Source: Ampelocalamus luodianensis (Eukaryota > Streptophyta > Magnoliopsida > Poales > Poaceae). Taken from it: a stretch of DNA of 64,000 bases. Location of the stretch: the NCBI GenBank assembly GCA_036346255.1, contig CM070632.1:47256896-47320895 (forward strand), given 5' to 3'. Positions within the stretch are counted from its first letter, which is position 1. The number at the start of each line of letters is the position of its first letter. A program made the translations under genes and the position numbers. The notes beneath the pieces are model-generated. The model was not told the origin of the DNA, did not search any database, and was given only the letters and a program-made list of their open reading frames with translations. Below are positions 44,351-57,004 of this stretch, in pieces.

Positions 44351-46499
44351 CACCGCCCTCTCTTCCTCCTTTTCTTAAGGTTGCTCCTTTCTCTCTTTTC
44401 TTGACCTAAAATTAGTGAGTGATTCCCCTTTTGGTTCTTTGCTTATTGATGTTGTGGGCTCGGTTAATGCTTGATGATGAATTGTTGTCAAATTGAGATT
44501 GAATGTGACAATTGAGTGTAAATTGTTCTTGAGCTAGGATATTACTTATTGTTTTCTATTGTCAAGTACAATTGGTTCATTCGGTTGTATGCTTGCTGTC
44601 ACTGTGATTCATTCAATACGTTTTGTTTTCGATGTTTCACTGTGACTCATTAGGTTCTGTCTTCAGTTCATTGTGATTCAATTTTAGTCACGGTTATACT
44701 TCTTGTCAATTGATATTTTGAGTATTAGAATCAATTGCTTGCTGTCTAATGAGGTCAAAATTGATGATTTGCATAAACATGACTGATTAGAATAGTAAGT
44801 TTTTATTTTGAGCTCAAGGCCTAATATATTTCAAAGTAATTATCATATTCAATTTGTGATTAAACTTTGACACAAGTGTCGGGGAGGGGGGGGGGTGGGT
44901 TTCAAGATTTCATCTTGTGCAACCCAACATTTGAGAGCAATAAACAAACATTTAATATGAGCGTTGTGCTGATTTTATATGTTTTACAGTCCCATCTTTT
45001 GAGCATATTATCATGTTTAATTGTCATAAAGAAATTATATGTTTATATGTTAATTTTATCATTTATATGCTGCTGAAAATATGTTTTAATTGTTGTTGTA
45101 ATTATACATAGATATTTGCTAAAACCGCTAATTTTACAACAAACAGTGCTATGCAGTGTATTGTAGTAAAAAACTCTATCAACAACTAAATATGTACTGT
45201 AGCAAAAATATTGCGGCGATTGACATAGACTTTTGATTTTCGATCGAACGATGAAGATTGTTTCTAATAAATGATAACATATCACTGTAAACCTCTGTAT
45301 TGATATTTTTAACACGGAGGATCCAATCCGCGAGGTGATGGAGGTCAAAGCCGCTGTCTTTTTCGTCTTTGGGTCGAGGAAATCAGTGGCCGGCTGGGCG
45401 CTTTTGCGGGTGGAGGTCACCTTCAGCTAGTAGCTAGCTCACGAACCGTTTGGTCGGTTAGGGTCGGCGTCACAAAGCACGGAAAAGCAGAGCGCGTATA
45501 TACGCGCCACCGCTGCTCCGCTCGCCGTGTATTTTGCGTTGAGTTGTTGGCTTACGAGACGGACGAGGGGACAAGGTCAAGGTGCAACGAGCGCCAGGAA
45601 AAGAAAAAGCGCAGGCAGCTTGGTTGGCGGGCGGGGCCCACGAGAGGTTCCGATCTCTGGATCTTGTTTGTATGAGATCGGAACCTGTTTGTATGTATGG
45701 GGCTAACAATAATCCGCTTGTCAACATTAAAGTGCATCGCTCACGTCACGGATCACACGGTCCGCGCATTAAACTCGATAGCCGAAGCGGCACGATGAGG
45801 CGGCAGACTCACGGAACCGGACAGTGCTAGGCCGGCGTTTGTGTTGCTTTCGGAGCGAAATAGCTAGCTATTCGAGGACCTGTTTTGGTTTGAAGTTTTC
45901 TTCGAACCCTAAATTGATTTTGTGGTGGTTATTTGATCTATCCTCTATTTTTCTATCTTTTTCATGGTACAACTCATAATTGTATTATAAAGCTAGAGAG
46001 TAGGGACCTATTTACAGGCTCTACTTTCAGGTGTTACAAAGTGACATACCTGTTTTTGGTACACCATAAGACTCCTGAACCATATCACCAACCACGATCA
46101 ATCGGTCTAATTTAATGAGTTTAAAATATATTAGTCCCTAACACACACGAGTGAGTCATACGTCATGATCAGATTGTTTACGAGATCAATTTCAATTTGA
46201 TCATGTGGGTCAACAGCCTACAAAGCTGATCCTGCAAAACAAACCCAACTATTCCGCTCTGTGCTGTATCCGGATTAAACATATGCATGCATATTAAATT
46301 TTAGTAGACTCGATCTCAGTAAATATATCTACCACATTTCAGCATAGCCGTCCTCACCACCTCGAGTATTAATTCATCGAGTTAAATTCCACATCAAATA
46401 ATTCCCTATCACATACATCAATAATATGAACAATTATACATTGAGTTAAAACAGACAATAACTACAATAAATATCAAAACCACATAAAAACTAAATAGG
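44351..46499. other. Intergenic, no gene recognised
   Basis: AT-rich stretch (44400-45300), a short GC-richer patch (45300-45850) and more AT-rich sequence. A G homopolymer run lies at 44880-44900. Short frames exist but none has recognisable motifs. Confidence 0.6.
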
Positions 46500-46727
46500 A
46501 CCGAGCGTTAGCTCAGGTGGCTAGCTGCACTGTTGTGCGAGCAGCCTATCCGGGTTCGATCTCGGGATCGAATTCCGGCGTGTCTCGACAATTTATTTAG
46601 GGCACACACGCGCGTGCGTTCAGTGAGAAATCGTATGCTCATGCTACGTGAGGTCCTGATATATCCGTAAAATTTGTAGCTTGTGTAATAGAGAACGAGC
46701 CCGCACGTGTGCATACGATGGTGTGAG
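46500..46727 (+). mobile_element. tRNA-derived SINE (Au-like)
   Basis: It begins GACCGAGCGTTAGCTCAGG. The pol III A box (TAGCTCAGGTGG) is at 46510-46521 and a B box (GGTTCGATCTC) at 46553-46563. The body continues past the tRNA-like head with CGGCGTGTCTCGAC and more than 150 bp of unrelated sequence, so this is a SINE rather than a tRNA gene. Confidence 0.75.
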
Positions 46728-46803
46728 TGAGACGTGCGTTGTGTGTATGCATCTACCAGAAATAGTGAGACGTGCGTTGTGTGTATGCATCTACCAGAAA
46801 TAG
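46728..46803 (+). repeat. Perfect 38 bp tandem duplication
   Basis: Two identical units starting TGAGACGTGCGTTGTGTGTA and ending CTACCAGAAATAG lie directly after the SINE body. Identity implies a recent event or a collapsed or expanded assembly repeat. Confidence 0.9.
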
Positions 46804-47496
46804 CTAGCTATTCTGCGTGCATGCGTAACGTGTCACGAAAGAAGGCATGGCCCTGTTTGTTACAACACCACCACCACCGGCTGTCCTTCAGTTGATAAAG
46901 TGCGTTGCAGCTGCGTTGTGGGCTGAGGAAACAAACTCTATGATAGCCGTCGCAAGTTGCCGTGGAAAGGTCGTGACGCTGCTTCGTGCGTGTGGCTCAT
47001 CATCAGCGAGAAAACATCTGCTTCTCCGGTCTCCACTGACTGCCGCTGCACGCCGACCACAAACCAGAGATGCTCTCTGCTTTTCCTCTGCTCTGCACAC
47101 AGAAAGAAGCCAACTTGGAAGCATCGGTCAGCCTCCGTTGGACTGTCTTCTTCTGTTGGGCTGGCTGGTAAGTGGGCCGTTCTGTTGGTGGGCGACGCGT
47201 GACCCTATCAAGACACCGGGTCAGTGACGAATTCAGAATAAAAATGATCGAAGGTCTGTGAGGCCAGACGAAGGAGTCGGTCGGTCAGCCGCCGGTAGAG
47301 GAGCACCTCGGCTTTCACGCCCTCTGTCGCGTTGCGACCCGACAGCAGCAGCTCCTCCGTCCTGTGAGAAGGGCTGTACCATTTTGGTGCCGTCCCGTTG
47401 CACGCACGAGCGGATGCATTGCATGCAATATGCATATGATCAACTGCTTAATTATGATCAGTAATTAATTAAAATCATGCATGCTAATCTGTACCG
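46804..47496. other. GC-rich intergenic patch, no supported gene
   Basis: Frames of up to 126 codons (for example 46847-47227 plus) lack recognisable motifs and overlap on both strands. GGCCCTGTTTGTTAC at 46848-46862 resembles MITE termini, but no partner end was found. Confidence 0.5.
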
Positions 47497-47786
47497 TAGC
47501 AGAGCCAGGATTTTCACGATGAGGTGCAAACTTAAGTAATACATAGCTCTACCGACTCATAAGTAACTGGCCAACTCACTACTAACTGTTCTATTTCGGT
47601 GTAATAAATAATCTATACAATTCTACGTACTAACATACAATCTAACACTTACGCATAACCACAAATGTCATTGGTGTACCAAAATTTATTATAGGTATAT
47701 ACACACACATTTTATATAATAAGTATTTTTCCAAAAAGTTTGGAGATACAGCGGTACCATGTACTCCTATACTAGCACCGCCACTA
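47497..47786. mobile_element. Possible hAT-like non-autonomous element
   Basis: The left end, TAGCAGAGCCAGGATTTTCA, and the right end (reversed, TAGTGGCGGTGCTAG) resemble the CAGTGGCGGA-type hAT ends seen at 30668. No clear target duplication was found. Confidence 0.4.
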
Positions 47787-48005
47787 AGTGTGTGTCTCTC
47801 TATATATGTATAAAAGAGATACAATACGATGAAATTGTGCTAAACAAATGAATGACCAATATTGGTTACTGTCTTGGTACGTACTACTTAACAGTTGTTC
47901 AAGCAAAACACACTTTGAGCAACTGAATAAATAAACATTACTAAAGTTTACAGCCGGTGGAAATCGCCGCTCCCAGCGGTGTCTACGTTGGCAGGAATTC
48001 GGCGG

Positions 48006-48165
48006 CCGTCCGATCGCGCCCGCACGCCCTCGTGGTCGTTCGTGCATCCGTCCCGGCGATGGCCGTCCGATCGTGTGCTCGTGGGTTTTCGTGCCTCCGT
48101 CCGAGCGCGGGCCGTTCGATGGTGTGTTCCTTGGTTTTCGTCGTCGGGTCCGCTCGGCTGCTCGT
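48006..48165 (+). repeat. Degenerate ~50 bp repeats flanking the copia insertion
   Basis: About three diverged units of the form GTYCGATCGTGTGCTCGTGG followed by TTTTCGT run through this GC-rich stretch. One more unit is at 59070-59110, beyond the copia element, so the copia landed within or beside this array. Confidence 0.55.
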
Positions 48166-48234
48166 GCCCCGCCGAATCGGCTGACATGTCCTCTCGCCGT
48201 CACATCCTACTGTTGCTCGCGCCTGTTTGTGCTC

Positions 48235-48489
48235 TGTTGAGGAACCGTCGTTGACAAGTTCAGTCCGACTGATTACCTCGTAGACAAATTGAGAATCGTA
48301 AGAACGATGCAAGAATACAAGAACGAAATAAGAGATGAACATAGAGATATGAGAGGACTGCAGGCTTCTCTTTATTGCTCTTTCAATCAACGTGTACAAT
48401 GGTCGGGGTCCCCCCTCCTATATATAGGCTATAGGTGGATGAGGTGTCCAGATGGGCCAGGACTCCTGGTCGGGTCCAGTTTCTTAACA
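48235..48489 (-). repeat. 3' LTR of the copia element
   Basis: 255 bp running from TGTTGAGGAACC to AGTTTCTTAACA on the plus strand. It includes a TATATATAGG-type TATA region near 48418-48427 and sits directly beside the polypurine tract. Confidence 0.93.
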
Positions 48490-48502
48490 CTCTCCTTTGG
48501 GC
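48490..48502 (-). other. Polypurine tract of the copia element
   Basis: The minus strand reads CCCAAAGGAGAG immediately before the LTR start TGTTAAGAAACTGG. Confidence 0.8.
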
Positions 48503-48900
48503 TCTCATCCTACATGTCTATGCCTCGTCAAAACTCCATAAAAACCTAATAAAAAAATTAGAGAAAGAGTATATGAATCATGTTCTGTTATGCTGTACGA
48601 ATTGCCTCATTAAAAACCTTAGCCGAGAAACTTCGGGAAAACTCGTAAGGGAAAAAGAGTACAATCCACCCAATTTCATTTAATCTCCAGGATTTACTCT
48701 TTGGGTATTCGATCTTCGTGATCAAGTTTTAGTAATGAGTTTGTGAAGGTTTTCCCCATGAATTCTGCACTTCTCTAAGTCTCATCATTCCAATTCCACG
48801 TATGCACCTTTCAAAGCTAGATGCTGAAAATGATTTAGTGAATAAATCTGTAAGATTTTCACATGACTTAGTATGCAGTACTTTAATTTCGTTCATCTTT

Positions 48901-49441
48901 TATATTTCATGAGCATAGAAGAACTTGGGGTTGATATGCTTTGCGAGAGGACTATTCACATAACCCATCTGCACTTGTGCAACACAAGCTGCATTATCTT
49001 CATAGATAATAGTGGAGGTTTGTGCGGTATTCAACCCATATGACTGCTGGATGTGATGAATAATCCACCGATGCCAAGAGTATTCATGTGCGGCCTCGTA
49101 CAGTGCTATAATTTCTGAGTGGTTCGTCGAAGTTGATACAATGCTTTGCTTAAACGATTTCCATAAAATTGCAGTTCCACCACACAGGAAGACATAGCCT
49201 GTTTGCGACTTAGCTGTATGCGAGTCTAACAGGTACCCGACATCTGCATAGCCAGTCATTGTTAGGTCTTGGTTCTTTCTGTAGAACAGACCAAGATCTT
49301 TACTTCCTTAGAGGTATCGAAAGACGTTCTTTATTCCCTGCCAATACCTTTTGGTAGGTTCTGCACTATACTTTGCTAATAGGTTCACTGCAAAAGCAAT
49401 GTCCGATCTAGTGCAGTTTGCTAAATACATGAGAGCTCCAA
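48901..49441 (-). pseudogene. Copia RNase H and RT C-terminus (distal fragment after LTR insertion)
   Basis: Contains LMYLANCTRSDIAFAVNLLA just after the LTR junction, then YADVGYLLDSHTAKSQTGYV, KSFKQSIVSTSTNHSEIIAL and YEDNAACVAQVQMGYV, the conserved copia RNase H blocks. The fragment ends HINPKFFYAHEI near 48901. There is one stop (after FRYL, near 49307). It is the continuation of the reading frame interrupted at 52758. Confidence 0.88.
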
Positions 49442-49823
49442 TGTAACAGCCCAAATTTCAAATTTCAGTAAGAATTAAAATTTATTTATTTTTGTGGATT
49501 TTTTTGGAATTTTTAAAAGCTTTTTATGAATATTTTAAAGCCAAAACAAATTTATTTGCAAATTTAAAAGCCAACATAAAGTTGAAAATAATTTTGTTAA
49601 GTCCAAAATAAATAAGAATTTTTTTGTGAATTTTTTTTTCATAATTTTTGGAATTATTTTACTATTTTCTAAAGCTTTATTGAATTACCAGAGTTAAAAC
49701 AAATAAGAAAATCAAAAGAAAATTTAAAACTTAGTTTGGGTCGAAACCCAAATCTCCGGCCCAAACGCACCCACGCACAAGCCCGCGCGCGGCCCGCACC
49801 GCTCTCACCCCTCTCTCTCTCCC

Positions 49824-50049
49824 CACTGTTGGATTAGAATCCAACGGACCGCATCATCCCCTTCTCTTTCACCTGGCGCAACATCGGCCGTTGGATCAAA
49901 ATCAACGGCCAGATCACGATGTTCATTCGGGAGGTCCGAATGACTCAATCAATGTGCGCCTTCCGATCAAAATCCAACGGCCAGGTCACACCCGATCTCT
50001 TCCACGTCATCTCTAATAATCTTGACCGCTGGATCGAAATCCAACGGCC
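49824..50049. promoter_or_regulatory. Four palindromic U3 motifs in the second solo LTR
   Basis: CTGTTGGATTAGAATCCAAC (49826-49845), CCGTTGGATCAAAATCAACGG (49889-49909, shortened), CCGATCAAAATCCAACGG (49963-49980) and CGCTGGATCGAAATCCAACG (50027-50046). Spacing is 60-75 bp. Confidence 0.5.
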
Positions 50050-50312
50050 CATGACCTTCGTCCTCGCGCCCTTCTTCTCCGCACGGACGCGCCCGAGAAC
50101 GCCGCCATGACCGTGCTCACGAGCTCCGTTTTCCTCGCGTTCCCAACCTCCTCTCCTCACGTGGTCGTGCGCAACTGCTTCCGCAGCGCACGCCGCCCCC
50201 ACTCCTCCCTCGTTCCCCTCTTCTCGCGCATGTTATAGCCAAAACCGTCGCCGCGCCGCAACCGCCGCCGCACGTCCTCCACGTCGCCGCCGCTCCCGAC
50301 CTCCCCTTGCCC

Positions 50313-50320
50313 TATAAAAG
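50313..50320 (+). promoter_or_regulatory. TATA box of the second solo LTR
   Basis: TATAAAAG followed by GGAGC, as in 18805-18812. Confidence 0.65.
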
Positions 50321-52757
50321 GGAGCACCGAGTAGCCCTTCTCCTCCTCCACCTTTCCCCCCTCACTCACTCCTCCTCACACGCCCCAGCGTCGCCGGAAT
50401 CGCCTGTTAAAGCTCCTCCGCCACGATCGCTTTCTTCTCCGATTCCGGTGCCTCCGACGACGCTCCGTCCTCGCCGCCGCCACCAACGGCTTCGCCACAC
50501 CACCGCCGACCTAGTGCTCGCCTCGCGCGAAGCGCCACCGAGCATCTACTTGCCGACGGCCGCATCGCGCCATCGCTAACCCTCGCCGCCGGCTATCGCC
50601 GCCGCCTCAGGTGACCATTTGGTGCGCATATTAATCCCCGTGCCCTCCTCTCTCTCCGTTAGCATCACTCACTTCCGCCACCGTGCCGCCAGACGCCGGC
50701 GAGCTAGCGCCCGAGCCGCCGCCGGCTGTGTCCTGCGTGGCACTGCCACGTGGCTGCCACGACGGAGCCACCTCGGCGCCACGCGTGCGACTCTGCTGAG
50801 TCAGTGCCGACGTGGCGCCATCTTAGTGCAGCTCTCCAGAGCCAGAGACCGTGGACCCAGTCCACTGTAGACCGTGTCTATGACACGTGGGGCCCACTTG
50901 TCAGAATTTTGTTTTTAATTATTTTAATTCCGAAATCCTGTCGCTGACATCATCATTGCGCAATAAGTTGATTTTCATTTAGAAAAATAAATCAGGAAAA
51001 TCTAATAAATTCAGAAATTAGGTTTTAAATAGATTTAAACTTCAAAAATTCATAACTTTTGCATCTGAACTCCAAATTGGGTGATTCAAGTTGAAAAATT
51101 TGTATAAAATCATAATCTAGTTAACTAAATCAAAATGTTTCAATTTGGAGTTAATTTGAGCTATTAATTTGAATTTATTTGAATTTAAATTTGAATTTAT
51201 CGTATTTTCGCGTTTAGACTTCGACGACTCCGGAGAGTTCGACCAATCCGAAGACCTAGAATTCCAAGACGTCAACGAAGGCAAGTTACACCATTGATCA
51301 TATTGCTCCCAGTATTTTTAAGTTTTTAAATTATTTAATGCATGCATATGTTTGTATAAATATTTCAATGTCCTGTTTTATATATAGTTACTCCAATGAT
51401 TCATTGTATGGCCAATTTGGATATTGTACATGAATACCTTGACACCATAGACAAAATATTATCAAAACTAGTTATATGCTTAGCCAGGCTTAGTTCACAC
51501 TTAAAGAATTTGGGAAGGTTTAGCCAAATCTCTTACAAATTTATTTCAAACTTGACATAGTGGTATTGTTTTACCACATGGATTTATAAAGAAATTTTTA
51601 TTCAAAATAAAATCAAAAATGGGTTTGGACTTGGGCGAAATGGTCGGAATGGTGGGTGCAGGTTTATGCACGGGATTGATCTGGTTAAGATTAAGGCCCA
51701 TGGTTAGTAGGAATGACGCCCAAGTCAATTGAGGACCGATCTTTGAGCCGCTTATTGCTATGCCTCACCGTACCACCACATGTCCTGTATGGGCAAGATT
51801 TGGCTAATTAATTTGTAATGTTTTAGTGTATTTATGTCATGTTGATTATGTGGGTGTCGATTAGATTTTTATTCCCACTTGGCGCAAGAGGGGGCTTCCG
51901 GAGGACGGTTAGTCCAAAGGGGCGAAACCTTAGCGGGCATGAGTACACTAGGACAGAACATTGTAAAGGCCTCATGATAATTGTTCAGTCACACGCCTAC
52001 GGAAGCGTGTAGTAACCGACATAATGAGCATATCATCTCGTGTGGGTAAAGTTGTACCAACTCTGCAGAGTAGAAACTATTCGAATAGCCGCGTCCGTGA
52101 TCATGGATATGCTAGCAAGGCCACTTAAAGTTAGATTTGTTTTTGATTTTAAATGCTTTATCAAATGTTGAGGATGGTTAATCCTTATGAAAAGTTGGGC
52201 GGGAAGCCAAGTGACAGGAGGGGATCCTTCACTTAATCATTGGAGGTTATCCATATCACAACATCATCATTTTAAAATATGATTTTAGTCATAGTATAAA
52301 ATTGCCTTAGAAATTACTATGTTTATTTAAACTGAAAATGCTGTTTATGCAAAACAACCCTTGCCATATTCACTTGTTACCTTATGCATGCATTTTCATT
52401 CAATATTGGGTGTAACTTGCGAGCACGGAAGTTGTGCTCACTCTTGCTGAATAAATCTTATTCAGGAGAAGACTTATTTCCCCACGGTAAGGATCAGGAC
52501 GAGTAGGCCTTCGACCCAGACGATTGCCTGTGGCGCATCGTATGGCTCCCATGTATTGTTATGCTTCCGCTCTTTTATTCATTTGATATTTGATATTGTT
52601 GTTCAGACTCATCTGTATTAAACATTTGATTACTTATTGTTATTTACGTTTTCGTGATATGATTGTGATATCCATTTTGTGAGACTGTGTACACTGGAAA
52701 TCCTGGACCGGTGTTTGAACACAGAGAATTCGGGATCCTTCGCTCCCGGGTTCGACA

Positions 52758-53626
52758 TCCAACTGTGCTCAAGTATGGGAATTCCGGTCCTAGGACTTTC
52801 TCCCCCTCCTCTCTAGGTCTGTACGGGTCCTTGTCTTGTTACAAGGATCTACCGAACATTGACACTTTCGAAGGATATGCCTTTTCAAAACCGAACCTTT
52901 CCAACACCTTCTGAGTGTAGGTTGACTGATGTACTAAAATCCCTTCATGAGTATGCTCAAGCTGCAAGCCTAGGCAATATTTGGTTTTACCCAAATCTTT
53001 TATTTCGAATTCCGACTCCAGGTAAGAGCTTGCTTTCTCAATATCTTCTAAGGTCCTGATGATATTAAGATCATCTACATATACTGAGATTATACAGAAT
53101 CCATCCTGGGATCACCGTATAAATACACAGGGACAATGCTCATTGTTCGTGTAGCCATTCTTGCAGAGAAAGTCGCTTAAGCGATTATACCACATACTGC
53201 CAGATTGCTTCAGTCCATACAGTAACTTTCTGAGTTACACACTGTATAGATTTCTATTTGCTCTGTTTTGGTTCGAGACAGGGATACCTTCAGGTACCTT
53301 CATATAAATTTCTGAATCCAAGTTCCCATAAAGGTATGCAGTTACCACATCCATCAATTTTATTTCCAAATTCAGATTTACTGCCGTTGAGATTAAATAT
53401 CTAAAGGTAGTTCCGCCCATGACCGGGGAATAGGTTTCTTCATAATCGACTCCTGGTCTTTGAGTGAAATCTTGTGCAACAAGCCTTGTTTTATATCTTA
53501 CAACTTCATTGTTTTCATTTATCTTTCGAACAAATACCCATTTATGCCCTACAAGGTGCACATGGGGAGGTGTGCGGCTTACAGACCCAAACACCTCTCT
53601 TTTATTCAAAGATATTAATTATGTTT
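52758..53626 (-). pseudogene. Copia reverse transcriptase (proximal fragment)
   Basis: Minus strand: HLVGHKWVFVRKINENNEVV, KTRLVAQDFTQRPGVDYEET, LEIKLMDVVTAYLYGNLDSE and the catalytic VYVDDLNI at about 53070-53095. The frame then runs towards 52758, where the solo LTR breaks it. Stops occur after NRNLYSV (53235) and nearer the junction. RT in this order after integrase identifies copia. Confidence 0.9.
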
Positions 53627-55703
53627 CTATTGTCTTCTTCCAATCTTTGCAATATGATCTTTTCTTGCATTCAGCGAGCGATGTAAGCTTGTGTCAAGAT
53701 CGATGATTGTGGCAATTTTCTTTGCAAAATAGATGTCGACATTGGCTGTTGTTCTATTCATAGACTTTCCCGTGGTCACATAATTTATAGCTATTTCTTC
53801 ATAGGACGATTCTGCTAATGCGTCTACTTGCTCACCGCTGCTTTCAATTACGGGGGCAAGTCTCTTTAGTTTTTCAGCTTCGATGTGTGCGCACACATCC
53901 ATGTTGATGTCTCCCTCCGTGGGAATATTCAAATCCGGCATGCCTTGTGCTGAAGGTTCCATACTAGTGCCAGGTTTCAACTGGCTCCCCTTCTGCTTCT
54001 GGGGAACTTCAGTGATCGGCTGTGACAAGTCCTTCTTATCCTTTTTCGCCAGACGTCCCCAGTTACTTGGGATTCGAGGGGCCGGAGTTCTCGTCCTTTT
54101 ATTCTGAGGACTCTGAATGGGATTAGGGATACCTTCTATTTTCTTTGGTATTTCAACCCTCTTCGGTGCATTGCATGCAGACACATGCGACCTGGTCACA
54201 CCCTTCAAATCACTAAAGTGGTCAGGCAGTTGATTCGCTAATGCTTGCAAATCAATTATCTTCTGGATTTCTCTATCAGCTTCACTAGTATGTGGGTCAT
54301 GTGCATGGATTCCTGTGGTTTGCCACGTTATTTCCCGACATTTTTCATTAAGAGGTTGATTTCCTCCCCCTAATGACGGGAAACTGTTCTCATCAAATAT
54401 GCTATCAGCGAAACGGGCTGTATGCAAATCTCCAGTCATCGGGTCCAGATACCTGATTATGGATGTTGTCTCATAACCAACATATATCCCAGACTTTCGG
54501 AGAGGGCCCATTGCAGTTCGCTGTGGTGGTGGTATAGGTACATAAACCTTGCAACCAAACATTCGGAGATGAGAGATTTTCGGTGCTGATCCTTGCGCTA
54601 GTTGCATAGGTGAATGGAAGTTGTATGCTGAAGGTTTAAAATTGATGAGAGTTGCTGCGTGCAAGACTGTGTGTCCCCAACATGTAGTTAGTAAATTATA
54701 ATTCTGCAAAAGCGGTCGGACAATGAATTTAATTCTTTTAATCAATGCTTCTGCTAGTCTATTCTGGGTGTGGACATGTGGTACCGAATGCTCAACGGTA
54801 ATTCCCACTGACATACAGTAATCATCAAATGCCTTTGAAGTAAATTCTCTGGCATTGTCCATTCTGATGGACTTCACATGATGATCAGGAAAATTATTCT
54901 TTATTTTAATTATCTGCGAGATCAGCTTTGCAAAAGTATGATTTCTTGTAGACAACAAGCATACATGCGACCATTTTGAGGAAGCATCGATGAGCACCAT
55001 AAAGTACCTAAATGGCCATGACAGGGGCTGAATAGGACCGCAAATATCTTTCTGGATTCGGTCCAGGAATGCAGGGATTTCATCCTTCACTTTCAGAGGA
55101 GAAGGTCTAGTAATTAATTTCCCAGTGGCACATGCAGGGCACACAAAATCTTCTAGATTCGAATTTTTTTTTACATTGATATTATGTCCCTGAGAATTGT
55201 TAATTATATTTCTCATTATCCTAAGACCGGGGTAGCCTAATCTATCATGCTAGAGATAGAAAAGTTCAGAGCTTCTAAAAGATGTTTTCAGGACAGTATA
55301 GGCTGCAGGTGCCTTAATATGAGTGTAGTATAGCCCATATTCATATGAAGGAAGTCATTCTAATACCATTTTTCTATTTTTCTTCACGCTTTGTAATGAG
55401 CAGGTATTACTTACCATACTCTTCTTCAGTCTCTACATGGAGACCGTTAGCGCAAATATCTTTAAAACTTAGGAGAGTCCTAGTCGATTCCGGGTACAAC
55501 AAGGCTTCTTCAATGACCAATGTCGTGCCCATCAGGAGTATAATTGTGGCTCTTCTTGAGCCTATTATACAAGTATCGCTACCAGCGATTGTCGTAAGAC
55601 TGCCAGCATTCTTGCTAATCGACTGGAAAAAATTCGTCTCTCTCAATATGGTATTTGTTGTGCCACTATCTGCTAAGCACACGTCCTTCATAGGACGCCA
55701 CAT
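53627..55703 (-). pseudogene. Copia protease and integrase
   Basis: The protease segment (55703-55407) carries CLADSGTTNTILRETNFF with the D-S-G active site. The integrase stretch is 529 codons without interruption (55216-53627), with the zinc-binding HDRLGYPGL... and CPACATGKL, then the catalytic core DICGPIQPLSWPFRYFMVLI, IKSIRMDNA-type and VEHSVPHVHTQNRLAEALIK blocks. A TAG at 55250-55252 replaces the codon expected before HDRLG. The C-terminal half is a Pro/Lys-rich linker towards RT. Confidence 0.9.
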
Positions 55704-55936
55704 GCGTTCTGATATATAAAGTATTTATTAATATGGGGTAGAAAGCAAACCACACACAAAAATATTTCAAAACAGAACAAACTTGCTATTATTAATACAG
55801 GGAAAAGTCTTGCTGGACACATCACAAGAATTTATTGCTATTGCTCTTCTAGGGTTTACAACCATTATTCAATAATTCAAAGTGCTATGGCAACCATAAA
55901 CTGTAAATGACTGTAAAACTAAGTGCAATACGTGCA

Positions 55937-57004
55937 CTAGATCAAATGAGCGAAGTACGAAGATACTTTTGCCTGAATCTGGTCTATTTCTATCTTCTCT
56001 TCTTCGGCTACTACGGCTGCAGCCGCTGCAATGTCCAAAGAAGGAGTGATGGGAGCTGCTCCAGGGCTGTCCACATCCATAGGTGCAGCCAATGACTGTG
56101 GGTCTTCTATGCCTGCAGTAGCGAGGTGTGCCTCATGCTCTCCTTTGCCCCTCTTCTTAGCCTTGAAAGCATCAATCACGTGCTGCGGTTCACGACAGAC
56201 ATGTGACCAATGTCCCCAAGTGCCACATTTGTAGCAGCTTTGGTCCTGCTGACCATAGGGCTTCTCACCGCGTTTCTTTTGTTCGTCTTTCTTGGCCTGA
56301 GCATTTTGCTTGGTCTTGTGACTCATGACCTTACCCTTCTTGCCTCTTTGCTTTGAGTGAGGCTTTCTCACCTTGTAGCTGCTAGCGTTGACTTCATGGC
56401 CAACTATGCTACTAGATGGCTGTGAGATGTAGTTCTTTTTGAGAACCTCATCTTGAGCTTCCGCAACTTGCATAATGTCTATCAGTTCGGCGTATTCCTT
56501 GTAGGCATCTTGACGGTAGTTGCGTGCGGATTGCACCGCATTTGGGGTGAAAGGTAGAGAGCGTTTTCTTAATCTTCTTCACATCTGCGATTACTTTACC
56601 ACAAAGCTAAAGACTTGTACAAATTCTGTGCAAAGCAGAGTTGTACTCCCCACGGTCTTGTAGTCAGCAAAACGTAGTCGAGTCCATTCCTGCTCTGCCC
56701 GACGTAGGATGGTGTACTTCAGTTTCTCGAACCGCTTCTTCAGGGCAGCCCATAAAGCCAGTGCGTTCTTCTCTGCCATGTACTCGTTCTTAAGCGTTAG
56801 ACAAATATGGTGTATGAGGAAATGAAATGCCTGATCATTCTCCTCAGCAGTTGGAACGGCATCCTGCGAGGCGCCGAGTCCAAAAGCAGCACAGAGCTTC
56901 TTGTCTCCAAGTACGATTTCGACATCTGATGCCCAAGTCAAATAATTCTGGCCATGCTGGGCCAGCTCCTCGAACTCCCGGTTTGTGATTCCAGTCATCT
57001 GCAT
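55937..57004 (-). pseudogene. Copia gag with CCHC zinc knuckle
   Basis: The N-terminal part (57004-56591) has NYLTWASDVEIVLGDKKLCA, ALWAALKKRFEKLKYTILRR and WTRLRFADYKTV, the UBN2-type gag domain. A frameshift near 56570 leads to a second open part (56536-55937) with a basic region (KQRGKKGKVMSHKTKQN) and the knuckle CYKCGTWGHWSHVC. The likely start is the Met at 57004 (MQMTGITNREFEELAQHGQN). The capsid protein packages element RNA. Confidence 0.9.

Larger units (their letters stand above)
49442..52757 (+). mobile_element. Solo gypsy LTR inserted in copia RT, perfect 5 bp duplication
   Basis: 3316 bp, TGTAACAGCCC to GGGTTCGACA, flanked by tccaa at 49437-49441 and 52758-52762. It is the same family and orientation as 18006-21281. 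The TATA box is at 50313-50320 and the GC-rich U3 at 49740-50880. Four palindromic GTTGGATC...ATCCAAC motifs occur at 49824-50049. There is no internal region, so it is a solo LTR. It separates two parts of the copia RT, so it is younger than the copia. Confidence 0.95.

Noticed and set aside
46509..46570. A tRNA gene
   Set aside because: A and B boxes are present, but the acceptor stem does not pair and the sequence continues into a SINE body.
46847..47227. A 126-codon plus-strand gene
   Set aside because: No recognisable domain, competing frames on the other strand and no splice or promoter context.
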